Source: Caballeronia sordidicola (GTDB lineage Bacteria; Pseudomonadota; Gammaproteobacteria; Burkholderiales; Burkholderiaceae). Taken from it: a DNA stretch of 64,000 nucleotides. Made by a program: the position numbers and the translations under genes. Positions within the stretch are counted from its first letter, which is position 1. The number at the start of each line of letters is the position of its first letter. Location of the stretch: assembly GCF_001544455.2 (NCBI RefSeq), contig NZ_FCOC02000003.1, positions 372,001 through 436,000 on the forward strand, given 5' to 3'. Of this stretch, positions 1-8,801 are shown in pieces. The notes beneath the pieces are model-generated. The model ran no database searches, was not told where the DNA came from, and worked only from the letters and a program-made list of their open reading frames with translations.

Positions 1-921
1 TGCGAGATCAAAACGGCCAGCGAAGGCGCAACTGCTTTGGCGCGATGGGAACAGCAACGGTTCGAAGATTCGCCATTCGACCTGATCCTGACCGACTGCT
101 CGATGCCCGTGATGAGCGGCGAGGACCTCGCCCGCGCGATCCGCAAGCGCGAAGCCGGATTCGAACGCATGCACGCCGGTTTGCCGGTCGCGCGGATACC
201 CATTGTGGGCGTGACGGCGAACGCGCAGCGCGAGGCCGTCGATCTTGCGCTCGCGGCGGGGATGACGCAGTGCCTCGTCAAGCCGCTGGGACTCGACGCG
301 CTGCGCCATGCGCTCGTGCTCGCCGCGCAGGAGCCCGGCGCTGCGCCAGAAACGGCGGAGCATGCGTCGCCGCACGCGTATGCGAGGTTTTTCCCGGTAT
401 CGGATGCGCCGATCCGGCTTTTGAAGCCTGCCACGCGAAGGCGTGCCTATGGTCCAGCGCGGGCTTTCCCATCGAATACGATCGGCCGGCAAACGGTGAT
501 GCCACCGCCGTATGTCCCGGCACAGCCTCACGAAAACCATTCCGCGCTGGCCGTCGCTACGCCCGCGCCCCGTTTCGATGCAGACCTTCTGAAAAGCTAC
601 GGCGCTCAGGCCGCGCCGCTCATCGATGCATTGAAATGGGCAAACCTGCTCGATCTCGATGAAACCCGCGCGGCCCTCGCTGCGAGCGACTTTCGCCGGG
701 TGCAGGAGCTTGCGCACCGCATGAAGGGCGCGGCGCTGGTGATCGGCGCAACGCCTTTCGCCGACGCCTGCATTGCGTTACAGCGCGCGTGTCTTGAGCG
801 CGGCGCGCATCCGTCTGACCTGACCGCAATCAACGATGCCTACGCGCGCTTGAACAAGGAAGCGTCAGCGCTGGATACGGCGCTGACGCAACACGCCGCG
901 CTGGCACAGGACGACGGCTGA
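1..921 (+). CDS. Hybrid sensor kinase, C-terminal part (receiver + HPt), 5' truncated
   Basis: The reading frame is open from base 1, so the gene begins before the window and only its C-terminus (about 306 aa) is here. It starts inside a receiver domain: the phospho-acceptor is the Asp in LTDCSMPVMSG (codon near 94), and the late receiver Lys is in CLVKPLGLD. A proline-rich linker of roughly 80 residues follows, then a histidine phosphotransfer domain with AHRMKGAA, whose His codon is near 715. The receiver-HPt order is that of BvgS/EvgS-type unorthodox kinases, which pass phosphate His-Asp-His-Asp to a response regulator. No regulator gene is visible downstream. The signal sensed cannot be told from this part. 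Confidence 0.85.
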   Translation, partial: CEIKTASEGATALARWEQQRFEDSPFDLILTDCSMPVMSGEDLARAIRKREAGFERMHAGLPVARIPIVGVTANAQREAVDLALAAGMTQCLVKPLGLDALRHALVLAAQEPGAAPETAEHASPHAYARFFPVSDAPIRLLKPATRRRAYGPARAFPSNTIGRQTVMPPPYVPAQPHENHSALAVATPAPRFDADLLKSYGAQAAPLIDALKWANLLDLDETRAALAASDFRRVQELAHRMKGAALVIGATPFADACIALQRACLERGAHPSDLTAINDAYARLNKEASALDTALTQHAALAQDDG

Positions 922-1055
922 CGTCTATATTTGTTGCCGACTCCGGGTTCACCATTAATGTTCATTGCCGTTATCGAGACGCGCATGTGTTTTAATTAGG
1001 CCCTCCTCTCGCTCCGACATTGGCCGCGCTGTTTTTGGCGCGGCACGCTTGCCGA

Positions 1056-1556
1056 ATGAATAGAAGGCCTTCCTCGCATCACCGGCATGGTTCTCTCCTG
1101 GCGCTTGCCGCCGCGTGGTTCCTGCTTGCCGCCTGCAGTCTTGCTTACGCCCAGAAGCCCGGGTTGCTGGATCCGCGCGTGACACAGTCGACTATCGTGG
1201 ACACGATCTGCCGTCCCGGTTACGCCGACGACGTCCTGCCTCCGTTCGAGACCCTGCAGCGACAAAAGGAACAATTGCTCAAGCAACGCCGTGTGGACCC
1301 GGCTGCCGCGTCGCAATACGCACTCGATCACCGCATGCCGATATTGCTTGGCGGCTCCCCCACGGCGACAGCCAATCTGGATATTCGCCGCTGGGATGGC
1401 CGCGCGGGCCAGCGCCGCAAGGAGCGGCTGGCCGTGTTCCTGAAGCGCTGCGTGTGTACCGGGGACTTGTCGCTTGCGGCGGCGCAAGCTGCCATGAGCG
1501 GTGACTGGTCCAATCAATTCCGGAATTTATCGAGTTCCACGTGTACGGGTGGTTAA
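1056..1556 (+). CDS. Small secreted protein of unknown function
   Basis: A 166-residue protein starting at MNRRPSS. It has a basic N-region, a hydrophobic stretch (LLALAAAWFLLAACSLAYA) and a plausible signal peptidase I site after AYA. A lipobox-like LAAC lies a few residues earlier, so a lipoprotein is also possible. The mature part carries TICRPGYADDVLPP near its start and three further cysteines near the end (CVC and TC). I know similar short exported proteins only as hypothetical. An in-frame TTG at 1020 would add 12 residues ahead of the signal peptide and is less likely. It is alone between the kinase and the convergent FAD oxidoreductase. Confidence 0.6.
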   Translation: MNRRPSSHHRHGSLLALAAAWFLLAACSLAYAQKPGLLDPRVTQSTIVDTICRPGYADDVLPPFETLQRQKEQLLKQRRVDPAAASQYALDHRMPILLGGSPTATANLDIRRWDGRAGQRRKERLAVFLKRCVCTGDLSLAAAQAAMSGDWSNQFRNLSSSTCTGG

Positions 1557-1637
1557 GTGTCGTCGTTGTGACCGCTTCGTGGCTGCCGGTTGTCCATCGT
1601 GGCTGATGGACAAATAACGCCAGCATGCGGCACGGCG

Positions 1638-2816
1638 TCACACCTTAGGTAACGCTGCGCCATCGAGCAGATGGGCCGCTACACGTTCGCCCAATGCCGG
1701 CCCAATGCTCATTCCCACGCCGCTGTGCATGAACACGCCCGTGATGTTCGCCGCCGGGCGCAGCACGGAAAAAGGCGCGTCCGACGTGCGGGTCCGTGCG
1801 CCGTAAACGCCTTGCCATCGCTCTATAACTTCAAGCTCGCCGCCAAGCGTGTCCTGCGCGAGCGCGAGCAGCATGTCGTCGACAGATGCCGCGTTGAAGG
1901 GCGACGGATCTTCAGCGTAATCGTGCGAGTCGCCAATAATCAGGTCGCCTGCCGGAGTCGGGCTTGCCAGCAAATGAATGCCATGTTCGAGCAACGCGGG
2001 TTCTCGCGTGGCGATTTCGTCATGCAGCGCGGCGGCTTCGGGCAAATCCGAAAATGCGCCGTAATGCAGGCAGCTCAGACCCGTCAGCACGGAATGATCG
2101 AGGGCAAAAGGCTTCGCCAACCTGACGCGGAGCATCTGCAAACGGCACACGCGTGGGTCGATTGCCGCAAGCGCGGGCGCAAGCAACGACAAATAATCAT
2201 GTCCCGCGCACACGACCACGTGTTCCGCACGCCACGCGCCAGCCGTTGTATCGATCACCCCGTCATCGATCTTCCGCACCAGCGTCCCAAAGCGAAAATC
2301 CACGCCATGCGCGCGGCGCAAGTAGCTGATCAACGCCGGTATCGCCTCGCGTGAAAAGACCTGCAGGTCGGCGCGGCCGTGCATGGCGGCATGGTGTTTG
2401 CGGAAGCGGCCATCGTAGAGATCGTTTAGCGCGGCGCGCGGCAACATGGCGGCGTCGTAGCCCGATTCCCGGGCGCGCGTTTCAGTGAACGCCTCCATGA
2501 CGCGGGCTTCGGCCGGGCTGCGGGCGAACATCAGCGAGCCTGAACGCCGCGTGTGCAGTCCCGCTTCGCGCGCCCAGCCAAGCCATATTTCCCGCGATGC
2601 CAACGCGAGCGCATGCATTGCGCCCGGCGGCTGGCCGGTGACCAGCACCATGCCGAAGTTGCGAATGGACGCGCCGAGCGGCGTGCCGCTACGCTCGAAA
2701 ACAGTCACGCGCAAGCCGCGCCGCGCGAACGCATAAGCGTGCGCCAGTCCGAGAATGCCGGCGCCGACAATGGCGACATCGGTATGAGGGGAAGTTTGGG
2801 TCGTCGTCATGGGCAT
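1638..2816 (-). CDS. FAD-dependent oxidoreductase, TIGR03364-type, phosphonate-associated
   Basis: A 392-residue DAO-fold flavoprotein with the N-terminal dinucleotide motif VGAGILGLAHA and a C-terminal FAD-binding segment (MHSGVGMSIGPALGE). The sequence recalls the TIGR03364 family, which recurs beside 2-aminoethylphosphonate genes. A family member (PbfC) is reported to oxidise N-methylated AEP toward phosphonoacetaldehyde, the compound that the PhnY/PhnA route at 61.8-64 kb would consume. That assignment is from memory. The gene is alone here, about 53 kb from the AEP operon. Just upstream, divergently, lies a 22-bp copy of the start of the DeoR-type regulator of that operon, so the two were probably neighbours once. 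Other D-amino-acid oxidase-like activities cannot be excluded. Confidence 0.75.
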   Translation of the reverse strand: MPMTTTQTSPHTDVAIVGAGILGLAHAYAFARRGLRVTVFERSGTPLGASIRNFGMVLVTGQPPGAMHALALASREIWLGWAREAGLHTRRSGSLMFARSPAEARVMEAFTETRARESGYDAAMLPRAALNDLYDGRFRKHHAAMHGRADLQVFSREAIPALISYLRRAHGVDFRFGTLVRKIDDGVIDTTAGAWRAEHVVVCAGHDYLSLLAPALAAIDPRVCRLQMLRVRLAKPFALDHSVLTGLSCLHYGAFSDLPEAAALHDEIATREPALLEHGIHLLASPTPAGDLIIGDSHDYAEDPSPFNAASVDDMLLALAQDTLGGELEVIERWQGVYGARTRTSDAPFSVLRPAANITGVFMHSGVGMSIGPALGERVAAHLLDGAALPKV

Positions 2817-3479
2817 TCATATTTGCGTACTACAATACGCGCGGTTTCATGTCTTTCAATCGATGCGACCCGCCTTGCTCCAAGCAGCCGGTCACCCGTT
2901 GGTCCAATCGCTTTTCATTCATTGCCGGCACTGTCCGGTGGTCCCGATGCTTGCCGAACAACGTCATCCCTTCAGGCGAAAGCCTTCCGTTGTAAAACCT
3001 ACGCGCAGGCTTTGAGCCGATTCGAGCGAAGCAGTTACCACGCAATGTCAAGGTTCAGCCGTCCCAGCAGAAAGCTTCGCACGAAATCCTCTTCTACTTT
3101 GCGATGTCAACAGAATAAAGATCCTTGGCATGATATGCGGGACTCGGTTTAATGGGATTAGTCGGCCACTTTCAGACACTCGGCCCTAGCGGCTAGATCG
3201 CCGGCAATTGCAGGCATCAAATGGCTACCGACCGTGGCAACCCAGATCCGGCGGTCCGTTCCTATTCCTTCTGTGGCATTGCCGAAATGGGCATCAGCAC
3301 AACGGGCGCGCATCGAATGCGCCGCATCGGCACGGTCCAGGATGCGGCTGCGGACGCGGCTCGAACCCGAAGCTGGCGGTCGCATCGAACAGGGCTTGAA
3401 GAGCAACGAGGGCGGCCGGCCCTGGATGATCAGTCACTGAGCCGGTGCATGTGATGCCAACTCGCCGCCGCGGAAGCGA
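2817..3479. other. Intergenic region with probable left junction of the inserted segment
   Basis: This 663-bp gap has no gene I can support. Bases 2817-2946 should contain the promoter of the minus-strand FAD oxidoreductase, including a small dyad GCGTA-N6-TACGC at 2825-2840. Bases 2947-2968 match the first 22 bases of the DeoR-type regulator gene at 55586. From 2969 onward the sequence no longer matches that gene. Short open frames at 3158-3406 on either strand show no recognisable domain and may be decayed coding sequence. Confidence 0.5.
2947..2968 (+). repeat. 22-bp direct repeat, left copy (fragment of regulator start)
   Basis: The copy begins with ATG and encodes MLAEQRH, exactly as at 55586-55607, where it opens the DeoR-family gene. 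Identity stops on both sides of the 22 bases. It lies divergently from the FAD oxidoreductase, where a regulator would be expected, and is followed by unrelated sequence, so the copy itself is non-functional. Confidence 0.8.
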
Positions 3480-4964
3480 TCAGGCGATCGACGGCGGATG
3501 CGTCACGATGGACTTGAGTTCATGCGACGGTTCTGCGAGCGCGTGCAGGGCCGGCGTAGGGCGCGCCAGAGCATCGTCGCTCGCAAAGGCCGTTTCGAGC
3601 GCCTCCGCGATGTCGAGCAATCGCGCATCGCCGCGCAGCGCGCCGACCAGTTGAATGCCGAAAGGCACGGCCGCATGATCGACGCCGCATGGCAGAGACA
3701 TAGACGGGTTCGTCATCATCGACATCACATAGGTAAGGCCGAGCCAGCGATAGTAAGTATCGAGCGGCTGGCCGTTGATCGCGTCGAGATGCCACTGCCG
3801 CCACGGAAACGCCGTAATGCACACCACTGGCGACATGATGACGTCATAGTGTCGCGCCTGCTCCTGAAAGCGACGATATAACGCGGTTTGCGTGGCATGT
3901 GTCGAGACCGCATCCGCGAGCGACATCGACGCGCCCATTTCGTAGTTCGCGCGCGTGTTCGGACCCAGCAGTGCGGGATCACGCTCATAGGTTTCGCGGA
4001 ACTGCGCGACGAACTGCTGCGCGCGAATGACGTCGAAGCATCGGTCGATTCCGTTCAGATCGATGTCGACCGGCTCGCATACTTTCACATGACGTCTGAT
4101 GGCTTCGACCTTTGCATGAAACGTCGCGCGCGTTGCGTGATCGAGCGCGCAGGTGCCGAAGTCGTCCGTATAGCCGATGCGAAGCGTCGATGCGTCCAGC
4201 GCATGGCCGCGCAACGGCTCGATGTCGTCGCGATAGCTCAACGGATCACGCGCGTCGTATCCGGCCTGCGCGGCGAGCAACAGGCGCACATCCGCGACGT
4301 TGCGCGCCATGGGGCCGCTTACCGTGAGCGGCGACCAGCCAAGCTCGCGCCGGTCGCTCGGAACGAGCCCCGGCGATGGCCGGAACCCCACGACGCCGCA
4401 TAGCGAGGCTGGAATGCGCAGCGATCCGCCAGTGTCGGAGCCGGTGCAAAGCGGCAGCATGTCGGTGGCGAGCGCTGCCGCGGACCCGCCGGACGAACCG
4501 CCTGCGTTCAGCATCGGCGCAAACGGATTGCCCGTCGCGCCCCACACGACGTTGCGCGTATTCGCGCCCGCGCCCATTTCAGGCGTGTTGGTCTTCGCCG
4601 TGACGATCGCGCCTGCCGAGCGGATGCGCGCCACCATCGCGTTGTCGTGCGCGGGCACGTTGTCGCGAAAGAGCGCGGAGCCATACGTGGTCAGCACGCC
4701 TGCGGTCTCTTCGAGATCCTTCACGCCGATCGGCAGTCCGTGCAGCAGCCCAAGCTCGCCGCCGCGCATCGCCATGTCCTCGGCGCGGCGCGCTTCGATG
4801 CGCGCACGTTCGAAGCAGCGTGCGGCGAGTGCGTTGATCGCAGGATCGATGGCTTCCATCCGCGCGATACACGCATCGAGCAGTTCGACCGGCGACAGCT
4901 CGTGTGCGCGGATGAGCCTGCGTGCTTCGACGGCGGAAAGTGTCGTGAGCGAGTCCAGAGCCAT
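3480..4964 (-). CDS. Amidase-signature family hydrolase
   Basis: A 494-residue amidase with a recognisable Ser-cisSer-Lys triad: Lys82 in GVKDLEETAG, Ser157 in GGSSGGSA and the nucleophile Ser181 in GSDTGGSLR. It should hydrolyse a carboxamide or acyl-urea bond in the cytoplasm. It is the last gene of a minus-strand operon (ABC importer, amidase, GntR, this amidase). It follows the regulator gene by 37 bp. The substrate is unknown, but the operon layout suggests that the imported molecule is an amide or becomes one. No signal peptide is seen. Confidence 0.85.
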   Translation of the reverse strand: MALDSLTTLSAVEARRLIRAHELSPVELLDACIARMEAIDPAINALAARCFERARIEARRAEDMAMRGGELGLLHGLPIGVKDLEETAGVLTTYGSALFRDNVPAHDNAMVARIRSAGAIVTAKTNTPEMGAGANTRNVVWGATGNPFAPMLNAGGSSGGSAAALATDMLPLCTGSDTGGSLRIPASLCGVVGFRPSPGLVPSDRRELGWSPLTVSGPMARNVADVRLLLAAQAGYDARDPLSYRDDIEPLRGHALDASTLRIGYTDDFGTCALDHATRATFHAKVEAIRRHVKVCEPVDIDLNGIDRCFDVIRAQQFVAQFRETYERDPALLGPNTRANYEMGASMSLADAVSTHATQTALYRRFQEQARHYDVIMSPVVCITAFPWRQWHLDAINGQPLDTYYRWLGLTYVMSMMTNPSMSLPCGVDHAAVPFGIQLVGALRGDARLLDIAEALETAFASDDALARPTPALHALAEPSHELKSIVTHPPSIA

Positions 4965-5001
4965 ATGGAATGTCTATGTGTCTAACTGTCGAGCCGGTTC
5001 G

Positions 5002-5664
5002 TCATGCGGCTTGCGCGGGCAGCGTCTGCTCCACGCCCTTGACGATCGCATCGCGTGTGTTTTCCAGATGCGCGCGCGTTTCTTCGAACGCCGCCTGTTC
5101 ATTGCGCGTGCGATAGGCGTGGAGCAATCCGGCGTGTTCGCGATTGTTGCTGTTCATGATCGCATCGTCTATATGCATGGCCAGCGAAACATAGGGCCGC
5201 GCGACGAGCGACAGGCTTTTCACCATGTCGAAGAGCCGCGTGCCGCGTTCGCCGGACATGAGGCATTGATGGAACTCTTCGTTGAGAATGGCCCAATGCT
5301 CCGACGACGTGGTGGCGCACATCGAGTCATGCACCTGCTCGGCTGCCGCGAGCGCCGCATCGCTGGCATTCAGGCACGCGCGCGCGGCAAGCATGGGTTC
5401 AAGCACCATGCGCAGTTCATAAATCTCGCTCACGTCCCTGGCGCTGAGCGCGCGCGTAATGACGCCCTTGTTCGGATCAATCGAGACCAGTCCTTCCGCG
5501 CGCAGATCGCGAAACGCTTCACGCACGGGCGTCGTGCTGACATTCAGGCGCTTCGCGATTTCCTCCTGGCGCAGCCTCGAATTCGGCTCGTAGACGCCCG
5601 CGAGTATCTCGGTGCGCAGTGTGCCCAGCACATACTGCGCAATGGTGCGAAACGGCTGCGTCAT
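5002..5664 (-). CDS. GntR-family regulator, FCD (FadR-like) type
   Basis: A 220-residue regulator. The N-terminal winged helix covers about residues 10-75, with RQEEIAKRLNVSTTPVREAF as the helix-turn-helix. A helical FCD ligand-binding domain follows, with the usual ELRMVLEPMLA entry and His residues of the metal/ligand pocket. FCD proteins usually repress catabolic genes and release DNA on binding a pathway acid. It lies between the two amidase genes in the same operon, so it probably controls this operon. Start ATG at 5664. Confidence 0.85.
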   Translation of the reverse strand: MTQPFRTIAQYVLGTLRTEILAGVYEPNSRLRQEEIAKRLNVSTTPVREAFRDLRAEGLVSIDPNKGVITRALSARDVSEIYELRMVLEPMLAARACLNASDAALAAAEQVHDSMCATTSSEHWAILNEEFHQCLMSGERGTRLFDMVKSLSLVARPYVSLAMHIDDAIMNSNNREHAGLLHAYRTRNEQAAFEETRAHLENTRDAIVKGVEQTLPAQAA

Positions 5665-5682
5665 GGTGGTCTCCGTGTCTTG

Positions 5683-6990
5683 TTATGCGGGTACGGTGCG
5701 TGCTTCGAACCCGAGCATTGTTTGGATCGATGCCGCCAGGCGCAGCAGCTTCATGTCTTCGTGCATGGCACCGACGATTTGCAGGCCGAGTGGCAAACCC
5801 GCTTCGCTCCAGCCGGAAGGCAGGTTCATCGCGGGCGCGCCGACGAAGCTCCAAGGTGCGCAGAAACGCGCATCGCCCGTATCGGCATGACCTGCGGGCG
5901 CTTCGCCGCTTGCGGGAACGGTGAGCAGCGCATCGCAGCCTTGCAAAAGCGCTACGGATTGCGCGCGCACGGTCGCCTGCAGCATCAACGCGTCCTGATA
6001 CGTCGAAAGCGGCGTGGCCGCGCCTTGCGCAAGCAACGCGCGCATCTGCTCGCGAACGAGCGCGGGCGCGCGCTCACCGATGTGTCCGATTGCGCGATAG
6101 GCTTCGACCGCAAGGATTGTGAGTGTGGCTTCGCGCATCGCACGCAGATCCGCTGCGAGTTCGACTTCGACTATTTGCGCGCCGCCGTCACGCAGCCGTT
6201 GCAGGGAAGCATCGAAATTGTCGCGCTGATGCGGCGCGATGAGGTCGTCCCAGAACGGCGTGCGGATCACGCCGAGCCTGATCTCTGGCGCTGCGCCAAA
6301 GTGCTTGCGCCAGGATGTTTCATCGTCGAGTACATCGTGTGCGCCTTCGACGAACAGCGCGTGAGCGACCGCGATGTCTTCCACCGAGCGCGCAAAGAAG
6401 CCCACATGATCGAGCGATGCCGCGAGCGGATGAACGCCCTCCGTCGCTATGTTGCGATACGTAGGTTTGTAGCCGACCACGCCGCAATAGGCCGCGGGCC
6501 GCACGACCGAGCCGACCGTTTGCGTGCCGATGGCGAGCGGCACGATGCCCGCCGCGACCGCTGCCGCCGAGCCGCTCGACGAACCGCCCGGCGTATGCGC
6601 GCGGTTCCACGGGTTGACGGTGGCTGCGGGATCGCGCCACGCGAATTCGGTCGTCGCGGTCTTGCCGAACACGACACCGCCGAGCGCGCGTATCGACGAA
6701 GCGATGCTGGCGTCGCGCGCAGGGCGATGCCCCGCATAGGCGGCCGAGCCGTAGCAGGTCGGCATGTCGCATGTATCGACGAGATCCTTTACGCCGATGG
6801 GTACGCCCGCAAGGGTACGCGTGCACGCATCGCGCACGGCATACACGTCCGGCCGATGCACGAACGCGCGAAGCCACGGTTCGAGCGTATCGGCGCGTGC
6901 CTGCGCCTCTTGCAACGTGGCGCGCGCCGCTGCTTCGTCGTGCCGGTTTGCGAGAATCGTTGCAATCAATGAACACGGTTGGCCGCTCAT
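5683..6990 (-). CDS. Amidase-signature family hydrolase, second copy
   Basis: A 435-residue amidase with the catalytic Lys68 (GVKDLVDT), Ser137 (GGSSSGSA) and nucleophile Ser161 in GTQTVGSVVRP. The last motif differs from the usual D-x-GGS form; it resembles AtzF/allophanate-hydrolase-like and GatA-like amidases with GTQTxGS. The protein lacks the C-terminal allophanate hydrolase extension. It starts 3 bp after the stop of the substrate-binding protein gene, which suggests translational coupling. It is clearly divergent from the other amidase, so two different amide bonds or successive steps are plausible. Confidence 0.85.
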   Translation of the reverse strand: MSGQPCSLIATILANRHDEAAARATLQEAQARADTLEPWLRAFVHRPDVYAVRDACTRTLAGVPIGVKDLVDTCDMPTCYGSAAYAGHRPARDASIASSIRALGGVVFGKTATTEFAWRDPAATVNPWNRAHTPGGSSSGSAAAVAAGIVPLAIGTQTVGSVVRPAAYCGVVGYKPTYRNIATEGVHPLAASLDHVGFFARSVEDIAVAHALFVEGAHDVLDDETSWRKHFGAAPEIRLGVIRTPFWDDLIAPHQRDNFDASLQRLRDGGAQIVEVELAADLRAMREATLTILAVEAYRAIGHIGERAPALVREQMRALLAQGAATPLSTYQDALMLQATVRAQSVALLQGCDALLTVPASGEAPAGHADTGDARFCAPWSFVGAPAMNLPSGWSEAGLPLGLQIVGAMHEDMKLLRLAASIQTMLGFEARTVPA

Positions 6991-6993
6991 CGT

Positions 6994-7989
6994 TCATTTG
7001 CTCGCGGTGCTGGTCTTGCTCACGGCCGCAGCGAACGAGTTGTCCACGCCGTTTGCGTAAGTGATCGCGCCCGGCTTGATGTTGCCGATCGATTCCTGCA
7101 GCGCGAGCGCATTCCTAAACGCCTGTTCGGAGATATCGGGCGTCGCCGCATAGATGTTCTGATCGATCAGCCGCTGCACCGCCGAATCGACGATCTTCGG
7201 ATCGAGCGACGGAAACTCCGCGCGCGCCACTTCCTTCGCCGTGCCGTGCGAGCCTTGAATGATGGCCTCCGCTTCGCCGATGGACTTCACGAAGGCCGCG
7301 ACCATCTTCGGCTTGCCCTTGGTGGTCGAGCTCAGCGTGTCGATGGTCGAGAACGCATAGCCGCCGGGATACGCCTTCGGGAAGGCATAGACGATTCGAT
7401 AGCCTTGCGCGAGTCCCGTTTCCACCTGCGGCATGTAGAGCGCGGCCGCGTCCGAGCGGCCCGCGCTCACCGGCGCGAGTTCGGTGCCGATCTGCACCGT
7501 GTTCATCTTGACGTTCGCGAGCTTCTGTTCGGCGATCAGGCGTTGCAACAGATACGTGCTCGTGGAGGGCGGCAGCGCCGTCGCCACGCTCGTGCCCGCG
7601 AGGTCGCCCACGGTTTTGACCTTCGAGTCCTTCGGTGTGATGACCCAGACCGGCACGCCCGCGACGACGTTCGCCACGTTCACGAGCGATGCGCCCTTGA
7701 GATTGGCGAGCATCGCGGTCATGGGATCCTGCAGCGAGAAGTCCGCGTGCCCGCCGATGACCGCGGCCACGCCCGCCGCGCCGCTGCCTGCGGTGACCTT
7801 CTGCACGGCGAGACCGTTCTTCGCGAAGAGGCCCTTGTCGATCGCGACATAGAGCGGAAGATATTGAATCGACTGGAATGCCTGATAGATGACGACCGGC
7901 TCGCCCGACTGCGCATGCGCGGGCCCTGCGCCGAAAGCGATCATGCAGGCCGTGGCGAGTCCTGAGAACCAAGCGTGTGTCTTTTTCAT
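6994..7989 (-). CDS. ABC transporter substrate-binding protein, NMT1/SsuA type
   Basis: A 331-residue exported binding protein: signal peptide MKKTHAWFSGLATACMIAFG with cleavage near AHA-QSG, then an NMT1/ThiY-like domain (YLPLYVAIDKGLF, VIGGHADFSLQDP). This class takes up sulfonates, nitrate, thiamine precursors, riboflavin or pyrimidine-like solutes, so the fold alone does not give the ligand. The start at 7989 overlaps the stop of the permease gene by 4 bp (ATGA), which favours it over the ATG at 8001. Confidence 0.85.
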   Translation of the reverse strand: MKKTHAWFSGLATACMIAFGAGPAHAQSGEPVVIYQAFQSIQYLPLYVAIDKGLFAKNGLAVQKVTAGSGAAGVAAVIGGHADFSLQDPMTAMLANLKGASLVNVANVVAGVPVWVITPKDSKVKTVGDLAGTSVATALPPSTSTYLLQRLIAEQKLANVKMNTVQIGTELAPVSAGRSDAAALYMPQVETGLAQGYRIVYAFPKAYPGGYAFSTIDTLSSTTKGKPKMVAAFVKSIGEAEAIIQGSHGTAKEVARAEFPSLDPKIVDSAVQRLIDQNIYAATPDISEQAFRNALALQESIGNIKPGAITYANGVDNSFAAAVSKTSTASK

Positions 7990-8801
7990 TTTTTCTTCCA
8001 TGAAATGATCTTCGCTTCCGCGAGTTGAACGATCCAGCTAAGAACCGATGCCATCAGTGTGAGCACGATGATGCCAAGCCACACGGTGTTGAGATCGAAG
8101 AGCGACCCCGCGACGAAGACCGCGTGTCCGAGCCCCGCCTGCGATGCGATGTATTCGCCGACCACCGCGCCGATCAGCGCGAAGCCGATGTTCACGCGCA
8201 GCGTCGAGAAGATCCACGGCAAGGCGCTCGGCAGGATCAGCTTCGTGAAGATCATCGAGGGCTTCGCGTGAAACGACTTGAAGAGGTTGAGCAAGTCGCG
8301 ATCGACTTCGCGCGCTGCCGCGCACGAAGAGATCATCGCGACGGCGAAGGTGGAAATGCCCGCGAGCCATATTTTCGATGTTGCATCGGAGCCGAACCAG
8401 ATGACGATGAGCGGTCCCAGCGCAATCTTCGGAATGCTGTTGAGAATGACCGACAGCCCTTCCGCAGCCCCTGAAATAGCGGGCAAAAACCACAGCAGCA
8501 AGCCAAGGCCGACACCGAGTGCGCTGCCGATCGCCAAACCCGCGAGCGTCTCGTACAGCGTGACCCATGTGTCCGTCGCGAGCGTGCCCTGCTTCAGTCC
8601 GATCACGGTGGCGTCATAGATCCCCATGGGCGAGCCGAGCAGCTTGCCGTTGATCCACCCGGCGCTTACGGCGAACTGCCACGCGACGACCAGCGCAACG
8701 ACGAGGCCGATCACGGCGCTCGTCGTGCCGAGCCGCGCGGATTGGCGTCGTGCGGATTTCCGCTTGCCCGTGACGGGGGGTTGCAGAACGGCTTCACTCA
8801 T
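7986..8801 (-). CDS. ABC transporter permease, SsuC/TauC type
   Basis: A 271-residue inner-membrane permease with six predicted helices and a BPD_transp_1 EAA-type loop (GAAREVDRDLLNLFKSF-like stretch following CAAAREVD). The start at MSEAVLQPP (8801) overlaps the end of the ATPase gene by 8 bp. Longer in-frame starts up to 8945 lie inside the ATPase gene and are unlikely. It works with the ATPase and binding protein of the same operon. Confidence 0.85.
   Translation of the reverse strand: MSEAVLQPPVTGKRKSARRQSARLGTTSAVIGLVVALVVAWQFAVSAGWINGKLLGSPMGIYDATVIGLKQGTLATDTWVTLYETLAGLAIGSALGVGLGLLLWFLPAISGAAEGLSVILNSIPKIALGPLIVIWFGSDATSKIWLAGISTFAVAMISSCAAAREVDRDLLNLFKSFHAKPSMIFTKLILPSALPWIFSTLRVNIGFALIGAVVGEYIASQAGLGHAVFVAGSLFDLNTVWLGIIVLTLMASVLSWIVQLAEAKIISWKKK

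Noticed and set aside
4300-6972. 890-residue open frame on the plus strand
   Set aside because: It runs antisense across two good amidase genes and the regulator; composition (Arg, Ala, His rich, no domain) is that of a high-GC shadow frame.
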